From positions 33,781-97,780 of the forward strand of contig CAZFLE010000011.1 in assembly GCA_964519895.1 (NCBI GenBank): a stretch of DNA of 64,000 bases, given 5' to 3'. Under the pieces are notes generated by a model. That model had not been told where the DNA came from, ran no database searches, and saw only the letters and a program-made list of their open reading frames with translations. Each line of letters begins with the position of its first letter. Position 1 is the stretch's first letter. This DNA is from CAYFPX01 sp964519895. GTDB lineage: Bacteria; Myxococcota_A; UBA796; CAJQPC01. Below, in pieces: positions 27,052 through 36,161 of the stretch. The position numbers and the translations under genes are program-made.

Positions 27052-27930
27052 GTGCTCCCGCCCTCTCATCCGCTGTTGGACAAGCCCGCGCCGGTTCGGG
27101 TGTGGGCCTACCTCCAAGAGCGCTTCCCGCCGGTGCCCTACACCCTGTTGGTGGTCCTGTTCTTCGGGTCGGCGGCAGCGGTCGCCCAGGGCCTGGCGGG
27201 GGGTGGGTCGACCCCCTGGGCGGGCGCCGGCGTGGTGTGGCTGGTCTTCTTCCACCTGCGGGTCTTCGACGAGCACAAGGACGCCCAGGCAGACGCCGCG
27301 GCCTACCCCGACCGCCTGCTCACGCAGGGCGTGGTGACCCTGCCGCTCCTGTCGTCCCTGGCGGCCGGCGCCATCTTCCTCGAGGCGGCCCTGTCGGCCT
27401 GGATCGGGGTGCCTGCATTGGTGGCCTGGGCCGCGACCTTTCTCTACACGCTGGCCATGCGTGCCGAGTTCGGCGTGGGGCACTGGCTCCAGGACCGCAT
27501 GGTGCTCTACGCCGTGACCCACAACCCCGTCACCGGGCTGCTCGCCGTCTACGCCTGGGCGTGCACCGGCACGGCCTGGTCGCCGCGGTACCTGGCCTAC
27601 GTGGGTTTTGCCAGCTTCGGCAGCCTGGCCTTCGAGGTCGGCCGCAAGGTCAACCTGCCCGCCGAAGAAGTCCCTGGCGTGCCCAGCTACACGACCGTGC
27701 TCGGTCGCGGCCGCGCTCTGGGTCTGCTGGCCGCCTGCTACGTGCTCGCCACCTGCTGCGTGCTGGTCCTGGTCGGGTTCGGTCCGGTCGCCCTGGCCGG
27801 GGCGCTGGTGCCCGCTGGCGTCGCTCTCCTCCTGCTCCTGCCCCCCGCCAAGGCCCCGGCCAAGCGCGTCGAGGGTGGGGCGTCGCTGTATCTCTTGGGA
27901 TCGTTTGGAGTGCTGTGGTGGCTGGCATGA
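27052..27930 (+). CDS. UbiA-like prenyltransferase family membrane protein
   Basis: A 292-residue protein with eight to nine membrane helices. It carries two polar Asp/Glu motifs expected of UbiA-type aromatic/lipid prenyltransferases: RVFDEHKDAQAD (Asp73, Asp77, Asp81) after helix 2 and FEVGRKVNLPAEE (about 198-210). YPDRLLTQG (about 85-93) matches the Arg-containing loop after the first motif. These Asp pairs bind Mg-diphosphate of a prenyl donor in the family. The acceptor is unknown. The start is a GTG at 27052. The stop overlaps the next ATG (ATGA), so it is coupled with the phosphotransferase-like enzyme. Confidence 0.85.
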   Translation: MLPPSHPLLDKPAPVRVWAYLQERFPPVPYTLLVVLFFGSAAAVAQGLAGGGSTPWAGAGVVWLVFFHLRVFDEHKDAQADAAAYPDRLLTQGVVTLPLLSSLAAGAIFLEAALSAWIGVPALVAWAATFLYTLAMRAEFGVGHWLQDRMVLYAVTHNPVTGLLAVYAWACTGTAWSPRYLAYVGFASFGSLAFEVGRKVNLPAEEVPGVPSYTTVLGRGRALGLLAACYVLATCCVLVLVGFGPVALAGALVPAGVALLLLLPPAKAPAKRVEGGASLYLLGSFGVLWWLA

Positions 27931-30554
27931 CCTGGGTGACTCAGTCGGGACAACTCCAGGGTGCACCCGCTGCACACCTGGACCGGATCGGAGGCAAGGG
28001 GGTCGGGCTCCTGGCGCTCCAGGCCCAGGGCCTGGCCGTGCCCCCCTTCTTCGTGGTCGAGACCGGGGCCTGGTCTCCAGACGGCCCGCCGCCCGAGGGC
28101 CTGCGGGACCAGGTGCGGGCAGCGCTGGAGAGCCTGGGAGCCGACCGGGTCGCCGTGCGCTCGTCGGCTGTCGGCGAGGACTCGGCCGACGCGAGCTTCG
28201 CCGGGCAGCTGGAGTCGGTCCTGGGTGCCCGGGGCCTGGACCAGGTCATGCAGGCCCTGCGCACGTGCTGGCGCTCGGCGGACAGCGAGCGGGTCCAGGC
28301 CTACCGCGAGCTCCATGGCCTCCCGATCACCCCCGTCGCGGTGGTCGTCCAGGCCATGCTCGAGCCCGAAGCCGCGGGAGTGCTCTTCACCCGCAACCCG
28401 GACGACCCCCAGGCCACCCTGATCTCCGCAAGCTTCGGGCTTGGCGAAGGCGTGGTCCAGGGCACGGTCAACTGCGACACCTGGAGCGTCGGCCCCCGGG
28501 GCACCGAGCTCACCGTGGAGTCCAAGGACGAGACCCTGGTCCTGGGAGAACACGGCCCAGAGACCCGAGATGTGCCGCCCGAGCAGATGGATCAGCCCTG
28601 CCTGGACCCGGCGGTCGTCGAAGAGCTGGTCGCCACCGGCCGCCGCCTGGAGCAGCAGCTCGGCGCCCCCCAGGACATCGAGTTCGCAGTGCTCGGCCGC
28701 ACCGTGCACTACCTCCAGGTCCGGCCCATCACGGTGCCCATCCCGTCGGGTCGGCGCCTGCTCTGGGACAACTCCAACATCGTGGAATCCTTCAGCGGGC
28801 CCACGACCCCGATGACCTTTTCCTTTGCCCACCGGGCCTACACCATCATCTACCAGCTCTTCAGCGCTGTGATGGGGGTCGACGCGGCGACGATCCAGGA
28901 GCACGAAGGCACCTTCCACCGGATGATCGGGCTCTTGCGAGGGCGGGTCTACTACAACCTGAACGCCTGGTACATGGTCATCTCCTTGCTCCCTGGCTTC
29001 CAGATGAACCGGAAGTTCATGGAGCAGATGATGGGGGTCGCCGAGGTCGCGTCAGACGAGGACGCCCTCCAGGACTCCCGGCTCAAGCGGGTCCTGCTCC
29101 ACGGCCCCAAGACCCTGTGGATGATCGCCAAGCTGCTGTGGCGTCTGTTCCGGCTGGACAAGGACATCGCGAAGTTCCGGAAGTCCTTCGACGCGGCCTA
29201 CCGGGAGCACCGGATCAAGGACCTGGACGCGGCCGGACCCTTCGAGCTGCTGGCCATCTACCACGACCTCGAGCGCCGGCTGCTGTGGGCCTGGACACCG
29301 CCGATCGTCAACGACTTCTTCGTGATGATCTCCTACGGCATCCTGCGGTCCTGGTGCCAGAAGCTCACCGACGATCCGGACACCAACCTGCACAACGAGC
29401 TGCTGGCCGGCGAAGGCGGACTGGAGTCCACCGAGCCCACGCTGGAAGCACTGCGGATCGCCGACCTGATAGGCAAGGAGCCGGGGCTGCTGGCGGTGCT
29501 GCGCAGCGACCGCACCGACGCCCAGGTGCTGGCCGAGGCCCGGGCCGGCTGGAAGTGGTTCGACAACCGGCTGACCACCTACCTGGACCGGTACGGGGAC
29601 CGCTGCGTCGACGAGCTCAAGCTCGAGGTGCCGTCCCTGCGCCAGCGGCCCGACTTCCTGGTTGCGGCCCTGCGCAACTACGTGCGCGAGGGCGCAGCCC
29701 CGATCGACGTGACCCGCTTCGGCCAAGAGGAGCGCAAGATGCGGCGGGCCGCCGAGGTCCGGGTCTGGGGTCTGGTCGGCGGCTGGAAGGAGCGGCTGTT
29801 CCAGCGGGTGCTGGACATGACGCGGCTTCGGGTCAAGGAGCGCGAGAACCTGCGCTTTGCGCGCACCCGCATCTTCGGGCTGGTGCGAGACCTGGTCCGC
29901 GCCATGGGGCTGAAGATGGTCGACGCCGATGCCCTGGACGACCGGGACCACGTCTACTGGCTCACCATGGAGGAGTGCCTGGACTGGATCCGCGGCACTG
30001 CGGTGACCACGAACCTGCGCGGCCTGGTGGTGCTCCGCCAGGAGGAATTCGCCGGGTTCACCGAGCTGCCGGCGCCCGACGAGCGCTTCCACACCCTGGG
30101 CGCGGTCTACGCCCACAACCGCTTCAAGGGCCCGCGGCTGGCTGCGGACCCGGTGGACGGCGTGCTCAGCGGCATTCCGTGCTGTCCGGGCGTGGTCGAG
30201 GGGCCGGTCCGGGTGCTGGACGACCCGTCCATGGGCGGTCGGCTGAGCGGGGAGATCTTGGTGGCCGAGCGCACGGATCCGGGCTGGGTACCGCTCTACC
30301 CCAGCGTCTCGGGAATCCTGGTGGAGCGGGGCTCCGTGCTCTCCCACAGCGCTGTGGTGGCCCGGGAGCTCGGCATCCCGACCGTGGTGGGCCTGCGGGG
30401 ACTGACCGCCTTCATCGCCGACGGGGACTGGGTCCGCATGGACGGTGGCGCGGGAACCGTCGAGCAGCTCTCCCCTGCGAGCCCCGCGGTCGACGGGCTG
30501 GCCGAGGCGGGCGTGGAGCCCCCGGACTTCCCGGACCTGGGGACGGAAGAGTAG
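27927..30554 (+). CDS. PEP-synthase-like / rifampin-phosphotransferase-like ATP-dependent enzyme
   Basis: An 875-residue enzyme. The N-terminal PPDK/PEP-synthase ATP-binding domain (about 1-275) has VAVRSSAVGEDSADASFAGQ (about 72-91) and VQVRPITVP. A large unique central region (about 290-740) follows, then a C-terminal swivelling domain with the phospho-carrier His807 in RGSVLSHSAVVAREL. The TIM-barrel PEP/pyruvate domain of true PEP synthase is absent. This order, ATP domain, substrate domain, His domain, and the length match rifampin phosphotransferases, which use ATP to phosphorylate a small molecule with release of AMP. The substrate here is unknown and may be membrane-linked given the neighbours. 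The ATG at 27927 overlaps the upstream TGA. Confidence 0.88.
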   Translation: MTWVTQSGQLQGAPAAHLDRIGGKGVGLLALQAQGLAVPPFFVVETGAWSPDGPPPEGLRDQVRAALESLGADRVAVRSSAVGEDSADASFAGQLESVLGARGLDQVMQALRTCWRSADSERVQAYRELHGLPITPVAVVVQAMLEPEAAGVLFTRNPDDPQATLISASFGLGEGVVQGTVNCDTWSVGPRGTELTVESKDETLVLGEHGPETRDVPPEQMDQPCLDPAVVEELVATGRRLEQQLGAPQDIEFAVLGRTVHYLQVRPITVPIPSGRRLLWDNSNIVESFSGPTTPMTFSFAHRAYTIIYQLFSAVMGVDAATIQEHEGTFHRMIGLLRGRVYYNLNAWYMVISLLPGFQMNRKFMEQMMGVAEVASDEDALQDSRLKRVLLHGPKTLWMIAKLLWRLFRLDKDIAKFRKSFDAAYREHRIKDLDAAGPFELLAIYHDLERRLLWAWTPPIVNDFFVMISYGILRSWCQKLTDDPDTNLHNELLAGEGGLESTEPTLEALRIADLIGKEPGLLAVLRSDRTDAQVLAEARAGWKWFDNRLTTYLDRYGDRCVDELKLEVPSLRQRPDFLVAALRNYVREGAAPIDVTRFGQEERKMRRAAEVRVWGLVGGWKERLFQRVLDMTRLRVKERENLRFARTRIFGLVRDLVRAMGLKMVDADALDDRDHVYWLTMEECLDWIRGTAVTTNLRGLVVLRQEEFAGFTELPAPDERFHTLGAVYAHNRFKGPRLAADPVDGVLSGIPCCPGVVEGPVRVLDDPSMGGRLSGEILVAERTDPGWVPLYPSVSGILVERGSVLSHSAVVARELGIPTVVGLRGLTAFIADGDWVRMDGGAGTVEQLSPASPAVDGLAEAGVEPPDFPDLGTEE

Positions 30555-31646
30555 GTGGCCGAGCTCGACGCTCTCGCCCGGCGCATCTCCTATGCCCAGT
30601 GCTGGGAGGACCCGGGCGTGCTGGTGCCAGCGCTGGCGCCCCAGCCCGGGGACCATGTCCTGTCCATCGCCTCCGCCGGGGACAACTCCCTGGCCCTGGC
30701 CCTGGCCGGCGCCGAGCGGGTGACGGCCCTGGACCTGAGCGAGCCCCAGCTGCACCTGCTCGCCCTCAAGCTGGCCGGGGGTCACCTGGCCTACGAGGAG
30801 TTTCTCCAGCTGCTGGGGCTCTTGCCAGATGGACGGCGGGTCTTCCTGTACCACCGGGCCCGGGAGTTCCTGTCCGACGACGCCCGCCGCTACTGGGATG
30901 CCCACGAGGACGTCATCCGCACCGGCCTGCTGGGCTCGGGCAAGTTCGAGCGCTACCTGGGGGCCTTCCGCCAGCGTGTGCTGCCTCTGGTCCACACCCG
31001 GGAGCGAATCGAGGCCCTGCGCGTGCTCGACGAGCCGGCCGCACAGCGCGAGTTCTTCGACGCCCATTGGAACAACCGACGCTGGCGGGGGCTGTTCCGC
31101 CTGTTCTTCTCTCGGGCGGTGATGCAGCGGCTGGGCCGGGACCCCGCGCAGTTCGCCCAGGTCCAGGGCTCCGTGGCCGACCGGCTCCTGGAGCGGGCCG
31201 AGTGGGTCATGACCGCGCTGCCCATCGCCACGAACCCGTTCTTGCAGTGGATCCTGACCGGGGGCTTCGCCGACCTGGCGCACGCGCACCCCTACCTGAG
31301 CCGGGCTGGCCACGCCCAGCTGGCGGGCCTGGGGGAGCGCTTTACCCTGGTGCACGCCACCCTCGAAGAGCACCTGGCGTCGGTCCCGGCCGGCACCTAC
31401 AGCGCGTTCAACTACTCGAACCTGTTCGAGTACGTGCCTCCCGAGGCCTACGGGTCGATGCTCCGGCTCACGGCCCGGGCCGGTCGCCCGGGGGCCCGGG
31501 TGGGGTACTGGAACCTGTTCGTGCCCCGCAGCCGCCCACAGGATCTGGCAGACCGGTTGGTCCCAGACGCCGAGCGCGCGGCACAGCTGTACGCCCAGGA
31601 TCGGGCCTTCTTCTACAGTGCCTTTCGGCTGGAGGTGGTGCAGTGA
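30555..31646 (+). CDS. DUF3419 / BtaA-like SAM-dependent 3-amino-3-carboxypropyltransferase family protein
   Basis: A 363-residue protein of the BtaA/DUF3419 family. Visible signatures are YAQCWEDPGVL (about 13-23), a SAM-binding SIASAGDNSLALAL segment (about 37-50) and a C-terminal FNYSNLFEYVP block. BtaA in betaine-lipid synthesis moves the 3-amino-3-carboxypropyl group of SAM onto diacylglycerol; most DUF3419 proteins are uncharacterised. No BtaB-type N-methyltransferase is nearby, so a different product is possible. The GTG start follows the previous TAG with no gap, and the stop overlaps the exporter GTG (GTGA). Confidence 0.87.
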   Translation: MAELDALARRISYAQCWEDPGVLVPALAPQPGDHVLSIASAGDNSLALALAGAERVTALDLSEPQLHLLALKLAGGHLAYEEFLQLLGLLPDGRRVFLYHRAREFLSDDARRYWDAHEDVIRTGLLGSGKFERYLGAFRQRVLPLVHTRERIEALRVLDEPAAQREFFDAHWNNRRWRGLFRLFFSRAVMQRLGRDPAQFAQVQGSVADRLLERAEWVMTALPIATNPFLQWILTGGFADLAHAHPYLSRAGHAQLAGLGERFTLVHATLEEHLASVPAGTYSAFNYSNLFEYVPPEAYGSMLRLTARAGRPGARVGYWNLFVPRSRPQDLADRLVPDAERAAQLYAQDRAFFYSAFRLEVVQ

Positions 31647-33889
31647 GCCGGCGCCAGGCACTGGGCGAGCGCATCGTGGGGGTGGTCTGGGACTTCCGGC
31701 ACCTCCTGCTGGCCCTGAGCGTGGTGCTCGCAGTTCTCTCGGGCTGGGCGGCCAGCACCGTCGGCGTCGACAACGCCGTCGAGATCTGGTTCGTCGAGGA
31801 GGACCCGGCCCTGGTCGCCTACCAGGAGTTCCAGGACACCTTTGGCAACGACGAGGTCGTGGTCCTGGCGTTCGAGGATCCCGACGGACTGGTCGACGAC
31901 GAGGGGCTGGCGCTGTTGCGGGCTGCGGGCGACGCCGCCGTCGCGGTCGAAGGCATCGCCGAGGCCGTGTCCCTGGCGACGGTCCAGGACATCCGCACCC
32001 AGGACGACTGGCTCGAGGTCGGCCCGCTGGTGCCACCCGAGGGCGTCTCCGAGGCCCTGGCAGGGCGCATCCTGGCGGATCCACTGCTGGTCGGCAAGCT
32101 CGTCAACGCCGACGGCACGGTCGCGCTGGTCCTCGCGCGGATGGAGGCGCTGGGCGACATCGACGCCCGTCGCGACGCCATCCTGGCCGAGCTGGAGACG
32201 GCGGTGGACGCGGTGGGGTCGGACTACCGGGCCGCCGGCATCGGGGTGATCTACGCCGCGCTGAACCAGCTCAGCACCGTCGACTCCGCCGTGTTCATCG
32301 TGGCGTCGTACTCGCTCATCGTCATCTTGCTCTGGGCGTTCTTCCGACGGCTGGGGCCGCTGGTGGTGACGATGATCACCGTGGGGGTCGCCGCCACGTG
32401 GCTCATGGGGGCCTACGGTGCGGCCGGGCGAGACATCAACATGGTCACCATGGTCATGCCGACCCTGGTGCTCTTGATCGGCATCTCGGACTGTGTGCAC
32501 ATCCTGGTCCACGTGGCCCGTCAGCCGCGGGTCGACGGCGAGAGCCGCCGGGACCGGGTCGTGCGCGGGGTGGGCTTCATGTTCTGGCCCTGCCTGTTCA
32601 ACACCCTCACCACCGCCACGGGCTTTGCCGCGCTGGCGACCGCGCCCATGCGCGTGGTGCGGGATCTGGGCTTGTTCTCGGCGGTGGGTCTCGTGGCGGC
32701 GTTCGTGGCGTCGATCGTCTTCTGCACCTGGTCCCTGGCGTGGGAGCGGGCCGAGCCCCGAGTGGCGGCCCAGGGGCCTCTCCAGAGAATGGTGGACGGG
32801 CTCGCCGACCTGGGCCTTCGCAAGAAGGAGCTGGTGCTGGGGCTGACGGGCGTCGCCACCTTGGCAGCCGCCCTGGGCGTGTCCCGCATCGAGGTCGACA
32901 CCTACTCCATCGACTTCCTGCTGGAGGACCACCCCGTCCGCCAGGCCTCAGAGCACATCGAGGCGGCCTTTGGCCCGTACACACCGCTGGAGTTCGTGGT
33001 CGAAGCACCCGACGCGGCGCTGTCTCCCCAGGTCTTGCAGGCCGTGGATGCTTGGCAACAGGCGGCGCTGGGGGACCAGCGCGTCGGCTGGAGCCGCTCG
33101 GTCGTCGACGTGGTCAAGAAGCTGGAGCAGGTCCTGGGCGGCGGCGACGCCCGGGTGCCGGACCAGGCCGCGCGCATCGATCAGGCGCTGCTGGTCTATG
33201 GCACGGGCTCGGACAGCGACCTGGACGACCTGGTCGACGGCTCGGACCGGCTCAGGGTCACCTTTGGCATCACGATGCAGTCCGCCCAGGGCATCGCCAG
33301 CACCGTCGACGCGCTCCAGTCGCTGCACGCGCTGCCCCCCGGAGTGACGGCGACCCCGGCTGGCTACCTACCGCTCTACACCCGCATGATGGACTACATC
33401 GTCAGGTCGCAGATCACGTCCTTCGGGCTGGCCTTTGGCGTGGTCTTCGCGCTCATCGCCATCCTGTTCAGGTCGATCCGCCTGGCCGCGCTGGCCGTGC
33501 CTGCGAACCTGCTGCCCGTGCTCGTGACCCTGGGGGCGATGGGGCTGCTGGGCGTGCGGCTGGACGTGGCGACGGTGACCATCGCGGCGGTCGTGCTGGG
33601 CCTGGTGGTCGACGACACGGTCCAGTTCCTGTACCGGCTGCGGCACGAGCTCTCCCTGACGCCCGACGACCCGGACGCTGGGGTGCGGGCGGCGGTCAGC
33701 TCGGTCGGAAGGTCCCTGGCCATCACCACCGTGGTCCTGTGCCTGGGCTTCAGCGTGCTGGGGCTGGCCCAGATCAAGTCCGTCATCTGGTTCGGGCTGC
33801 TGATCAGCCTGGCCATGGGCACGGCGCTGGTGGCGGACCTGTTGGTCCTGCCGGCGCTCGTGGGCCTGTTGCGGCCGCGGCTCGACTGA
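31643..33889 (+). CDS. RND/MMPL-family exporter
   Basis: A 748-residue RND-superfamily transporter with two repeats, each of one helix, a large extracytoplasmic domain and five more helices. Proton-relay type acidic residues sit in LIGISDCVHILVH (about 274-286) and VLGLVVDDTVQFLYR (about 651-665), the typical MMPL/HpnN pattern of lipid and hydrophobic-compound exporters. It is shorter than drug-efflux AcrB proteins and needs no MFP/OMF partner in the operon. The start GTG at 31643 overlaps the BtaA-like stop. It is the last gene of the plus-strand cluster and would be the natural exporter of its product. Confidence 0.93.
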   Translation: MSRRQALGERIVGVVWDFRHLLLALSVVLAVLSGWAASTVGVDNAVEIWFVEEDPALVAYQEFQDTFGNDEVVVLAFEDPDGLVDDEGLALLRAAGDAAVAVEGIAEAVSLATVQDIRTQDDWLEVGPLVPPEGVSEALAGRILADPLLVGKLVNADGTVALVLARMEALGDIDARRDAILAELETAVDAVGSDYRAAGIGVIYAALNQLSTVDSAVFIVASYSLIVILLWAFFRRLGPLVVTMITVGVAATWLMGAYGAAGRDINMVTMVMPTLVLLIGISDCVHILVHVARQPRVDGESRRDRVVRGVGFMFWPCLFNTLTTATGFAALATAPMRVVRDLGLFSAVGLVAAFVASIVFCTWSLAWERAEPRVAAQGPLQRMVDGLADLGLRKKELVLGLTGVATLAAALGVSRIEVDTYSIDFLLEDHPVRQASEHIEAAFGPYTPLEFVVEAPDAALSPQVLQAVDAWQQAALGDQRVGWSRSVVDVVKKLEQVLGGGDARVPDQAARIDQALLVYGTGSDSDLDDLVDGSDRLRVTFGITMQSAQGIASTVDALQSLHALPPGVTATPAGYLPLYTRMMDYIVRSQITSFGLAFGVVFALIAILFRSIRLAALAVPANLLPVLVTLGAMGLLGVRLDVATVTIAAVVLGLVVDDTVQFLYRLRHELSLTPDDPDAGVRAAVSSVGRSLAITTVVLCLGFSVLGLAQIKSVIWFGLLISLAMGTALVADLLVLPALVGLLRPRLD

Positions 33890-33922
33890 AGAGCGCCGAT
33901 CCCTCGAGTTGAGCCGCGCCGA

Positions 33923-34969
33923 TCACTTGGCGTAGGGGACCTCGATCACGACAGTGGTGCCTTCGCCGAACTGGCTGGCCATGCGGATGGTGCCGCCCAC
34001 GGCCCCCAGGATCTCCCGGCAGATGGCCAGGCCCAGGCCGGTCCCGGTCTCCTTGGTGGTGAAGCCCAGCTCCAGGGCCTGGGCCAGGTCGTCTGCGGTC
34101 ATGCCGGCGCCGTCGTCGGTGATGGCGATGTGTACGTGCGCGACCAGGTCCAGGGCGTCCACGGAGATGTGGGCCGCGCCGGCGTGGAGCGCGTTCAGCA
34201 TGGCGTTCAGCAGGATCTGAGCCAGCTGGTGGGTCGGCAGCGCCACAGGGGCCAGGCCGGGATCGAGCCGCAGGGCGACCTCGTTGCCGGCGCGGGTTCC
34301 CGCCATCGTGATCGCCGCCCGCAGGGCCCGCTCCACGTCTCCGCCCTCCACGCTGTCGCCCAGCAGGGTGCGCCCCGAGACGACCACCGCGCCCAGGTGC
34401 GCGGTCAACTGGCCCAGGTCGGACACGGTCTCCAGGATGTCGGGGTCCGCTTGGCCCATGTTGTGGGCCAGGGCGCCCACGTTCAGCTCGAGCGCTGCGA
34501 GGGCGTTGCGGACCTCGTGGAGGACCACGCGGGCCACGCCGGTCTCGCCTGCGCGCGCGGGCTGGAGGTGGTGCTGCAGTGCCCGAGCCAGGGCGTCCAA
34601 CATCTCGTGCTGGTAGGCACGACGGGTCACCCGGGCGTCGTGGGCCACCAGCACTCGCAGGGCATCGAGCTCGTCGGCGGGATCCACCAGCCAGTCGGTG
34701 GCCCCGGCCTGGAGGGCCGCGTGGACCTGGGCACGGTCCGCCGGTCCGACCATGACCACGTCGATGCGATCCGGGTAGTGCAGCTGCATCGGTGAGAGGC
34801 CGGGCTCGCCTACCACCAGCTGCGGTGCCCCCCCCGCCAGGAAGGGCCGCGCCGACGACACGTCCCGGGCGCCCAGGACCTCGAGACCGAGCTGCGAGGC
34901 CTGGCTCCGAAGGGGGCCATCCCAGGCAACGCCGTCCAGTATCAGTAGTTTGTAGCTGCCTTCTCCCAC
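33923..34969 (-). CDS. Cytoplasmic histidine kinase with pseudo-receiver N-terminus
   Basis: A 348-residue soluble kinase. The N-terminal 110 residues look like a receiver fold, but the phospho-acceptor strand reads LVVGEPGLSP, with Gly where Asp is expected, so it is probably a pseudo-receiver. The dimerisation helix has His151 in VVLHEVRNALAALELN, and the ATPase domain has NAMLNALHAG, ITDDGAGM and GFTTKETGTGLGLAI. The GTG at 34969 is used; it has a GAGG site upstream and avoids overlap with the SDR gene that a longer reading would cause. The orphan receiver at 36162-36545 is a possible partner. Confidence 0.88.
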   Translation of the reverse strand: MGEGSYKLLILDGVAWDGPLRSQASQLGLEVLGARDVSSARPFLAGGAPQLVVGEPGLSPMQLHYPDRIDVVMVGPADRAQVHAALQAGATDWLVDPADELDALRVLVAHDARVTRRAYQHEMLDALARALQHHLQPARAGETGVARVVLHEVRNALAALELNVGALAHNMGQADPDILETVSDLGQLTAHLGAVVVSGRTLLGDSVEGGDVERALRAAITMAGTRAGNEVALRLDPGLAPVALPTHQLAQILLNAMLNALHAGAAHISVDALDLVAHVHIAITDDGAGMTADDLAQALELGFTTKETGTGLGLAICREILGAVGGTIRMASQFGEGTTVVIEVPYAK

Positions 34970-35040
34970 ACGGCACCTCGGCCGGCCCCCAGAGCAAACC
35001 CCTCGCTGCGACTCTACCAGAGCCCGGCGAGCAGGTCGGG

Positions 35041-35808
35041 CTACATCCACGCGCCGTTGTTCAAGTCCAGGCTCTGGCCGGTGATGCCCCGAGCGGCTGG
35101 GCTCAGCAGAAAGGCGACCACGTCCGCGACCTCGTCGGGGGTGCTCATACGGCCCAGGGGCACCACCGAGAGGGCGTCGGCCCGAGCCTGGTCATAGGAC
35201 GTGCCCATCGCTGCGGCCATGCCCTCCAGCCCCTGTCGGGCCATCGCCGTGTCGACCCAGCCCGGGCACAGGGCGTTGACCTGGACGTTGTCGGGCGCGA
35301 GCTCCAGGGCCAGGGCGCGGGTCAGGCCCAGGAGTCCCGCCTTGCTGGCGCAGTAGCCGGTGTAGCCCGGCACGCCGAAGCGCCCCAGGATGGAGCTGAT
35401 GACCAGCATGTGGCGTGTCTCCGGGCCGGGCGCGAGGTGCCTCTGGGCAGCGCGGAGGCACCAGTAGGTACCGGTCAGGTTGGTGTCGACGAGCTCGGAC
35501 CAGCGGTCGTCGTGCCCGGGCTCGTTGGCACCACCCACGCCGCTGTTGGCCACCACCGCGGACACGGGCCCCAGGGCCTGGGTCGCGGCGGCGAAGAAGG
35601 CGTCGACCTGGTCCCGCTGCCGAATGTCGCAGCGCTGCCAGAAAGTGCCGGCAGCGCCTGCCGTGTCGCAGTCCGCCGCTGTCTGTTCGAGCTGGGGCGG
35701 TGTGCGACCGCACAGGGACACCTGCGCGCTGAGGCCGGCCAGGTGGCGGGCGATGGCACGGCCGATGCCGCGGCCGCCTCCGGTCACGACGACGTGGCGC
35801 TGGGACAT
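35041..35808 (-). CDS. Short-chain dehydrogenase/reductase (SDR)
   Basis: A 255-residue classical SDR. It has the NAD(P)-binding TGGGRGIG (9-16), a VANSG motif near residue 87, and catalytic Ser139, Tyr152 and Lys156 (YCASK). An Arg at about 35, after the second strand, suggests NADP(H) preference. The C-terminal PLGRMSTPDEVADVVAFLLS and ITGQSLDLNNGAWM blocks are typical of FabG-like enzymes. The substrate cannot be inferred. It lies upstream of the histidine kinase and just downstream of the ferredoxin gene, 27 bases away. Confidence 0.94.
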   Translation of the reverse strand: MSQRHVVVTGGGRGIGRAIARHLAGLSAQVSLCGRTPPQLEQTAADCDTAGAAGTFWQRCDIRQRDQVDAFFAAATQALGPVSAVVANSGVGGANEPGHDDRWSELVDTNLTGTYWCLRAAQRHLAPGPETRHMLVISSILGRFGVPGYTGYCASKAGLLGLTRALALELAPDNVQVNALCPGWVDTAMARQGLEGMAAAMGTSYDQARADALSVVPLGRMSTPDEVADVVAFLLSPAARGITGQSLDLNNGAWM

Positions 35809-35835
35809 GGGGCCTCCGGGTGGGGAAGGCTCCCT

Positions 35836-36126
35836 CTACCAGTAGTCGGCGGTCACGACCAGTGGGCCGCCCAACACCCGGACGATGCAGCTCAGCCGCA
35901 GGGTGGGGTCGACGTCGTTGTCCGCCTTGACCCGGCGCTCGGATGGGGTCTCCGGGCTCAGGTGCTCGGCCCCGCTCAGGGGTCGCAGCCCACAGCGGCC
36001 GCAGATGCCCTCGGCCTCGCAGGCTGTGCCGACCGGCAGTCCGAGCGATCGCGCGGCTTGGAACAAGGTCGTGCCGACATCGACCTCAAGGTGCAGCCCG
36101 CGGGGTTCGAAGCAGAGATCGGCCAA
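35836..36126 (-). CDS. Small [2Fe-2S] ferredoxin
   Basis: A ferredoxin of about 96 residues. The cluster ligands are Cys36, Cys42, Cys45 and Cys80 in a C-x5-C-x2-C-x34-C pattern, as in adrenodoxin-type and related ferredoxins, with the conserved GICGRCGL loop. I chose the TTG at 36126, which has a GGAG site about eight bases upstream. A GTG at 36168 would add 14 residues but overlap the divergent response-regulator start. Its redox partner is not evident; the SDR next to it does not normally use ferredoxin. Confidence 0.82.
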   Translation of the reverse strand: MADLCFEPRGLHLEVDVGTTLFQAARSLGLPVGTACEAEGICGRCGLRPLSGAEHLSPETPSERRVKADNDVDPTLRLSCIVRVLGGPLVVTADYW

Positions 36127-36161
36127 GTCCGTCGCTCCGGCACCTGGAGTACCCTCCGAGC

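Noticed and set aside
27927..30554. True phosphoenolpyruvate synthase (ppsA)
   Set aside because: The PEP/pyruvate TIM-barrel domain is missing and the swivel His domain is C-terminal, so a PEP-forming reaction is unlikely.
30555..31646. Complete betaine-lipid (BtaA-BtaB) pathway
   Set aside because: Only the BtaA-like partner is present; no BtaB-type N-methyltransferase is nearby.
29052..32084. A 1,010-codon open frame on the minus strand across the RPH-like, BtaA-like and RND genes
   Set aside because: It is an antisense frame in GC-rich DNA. The plus-strand proteins carry clear catalytic and membrane signatures.
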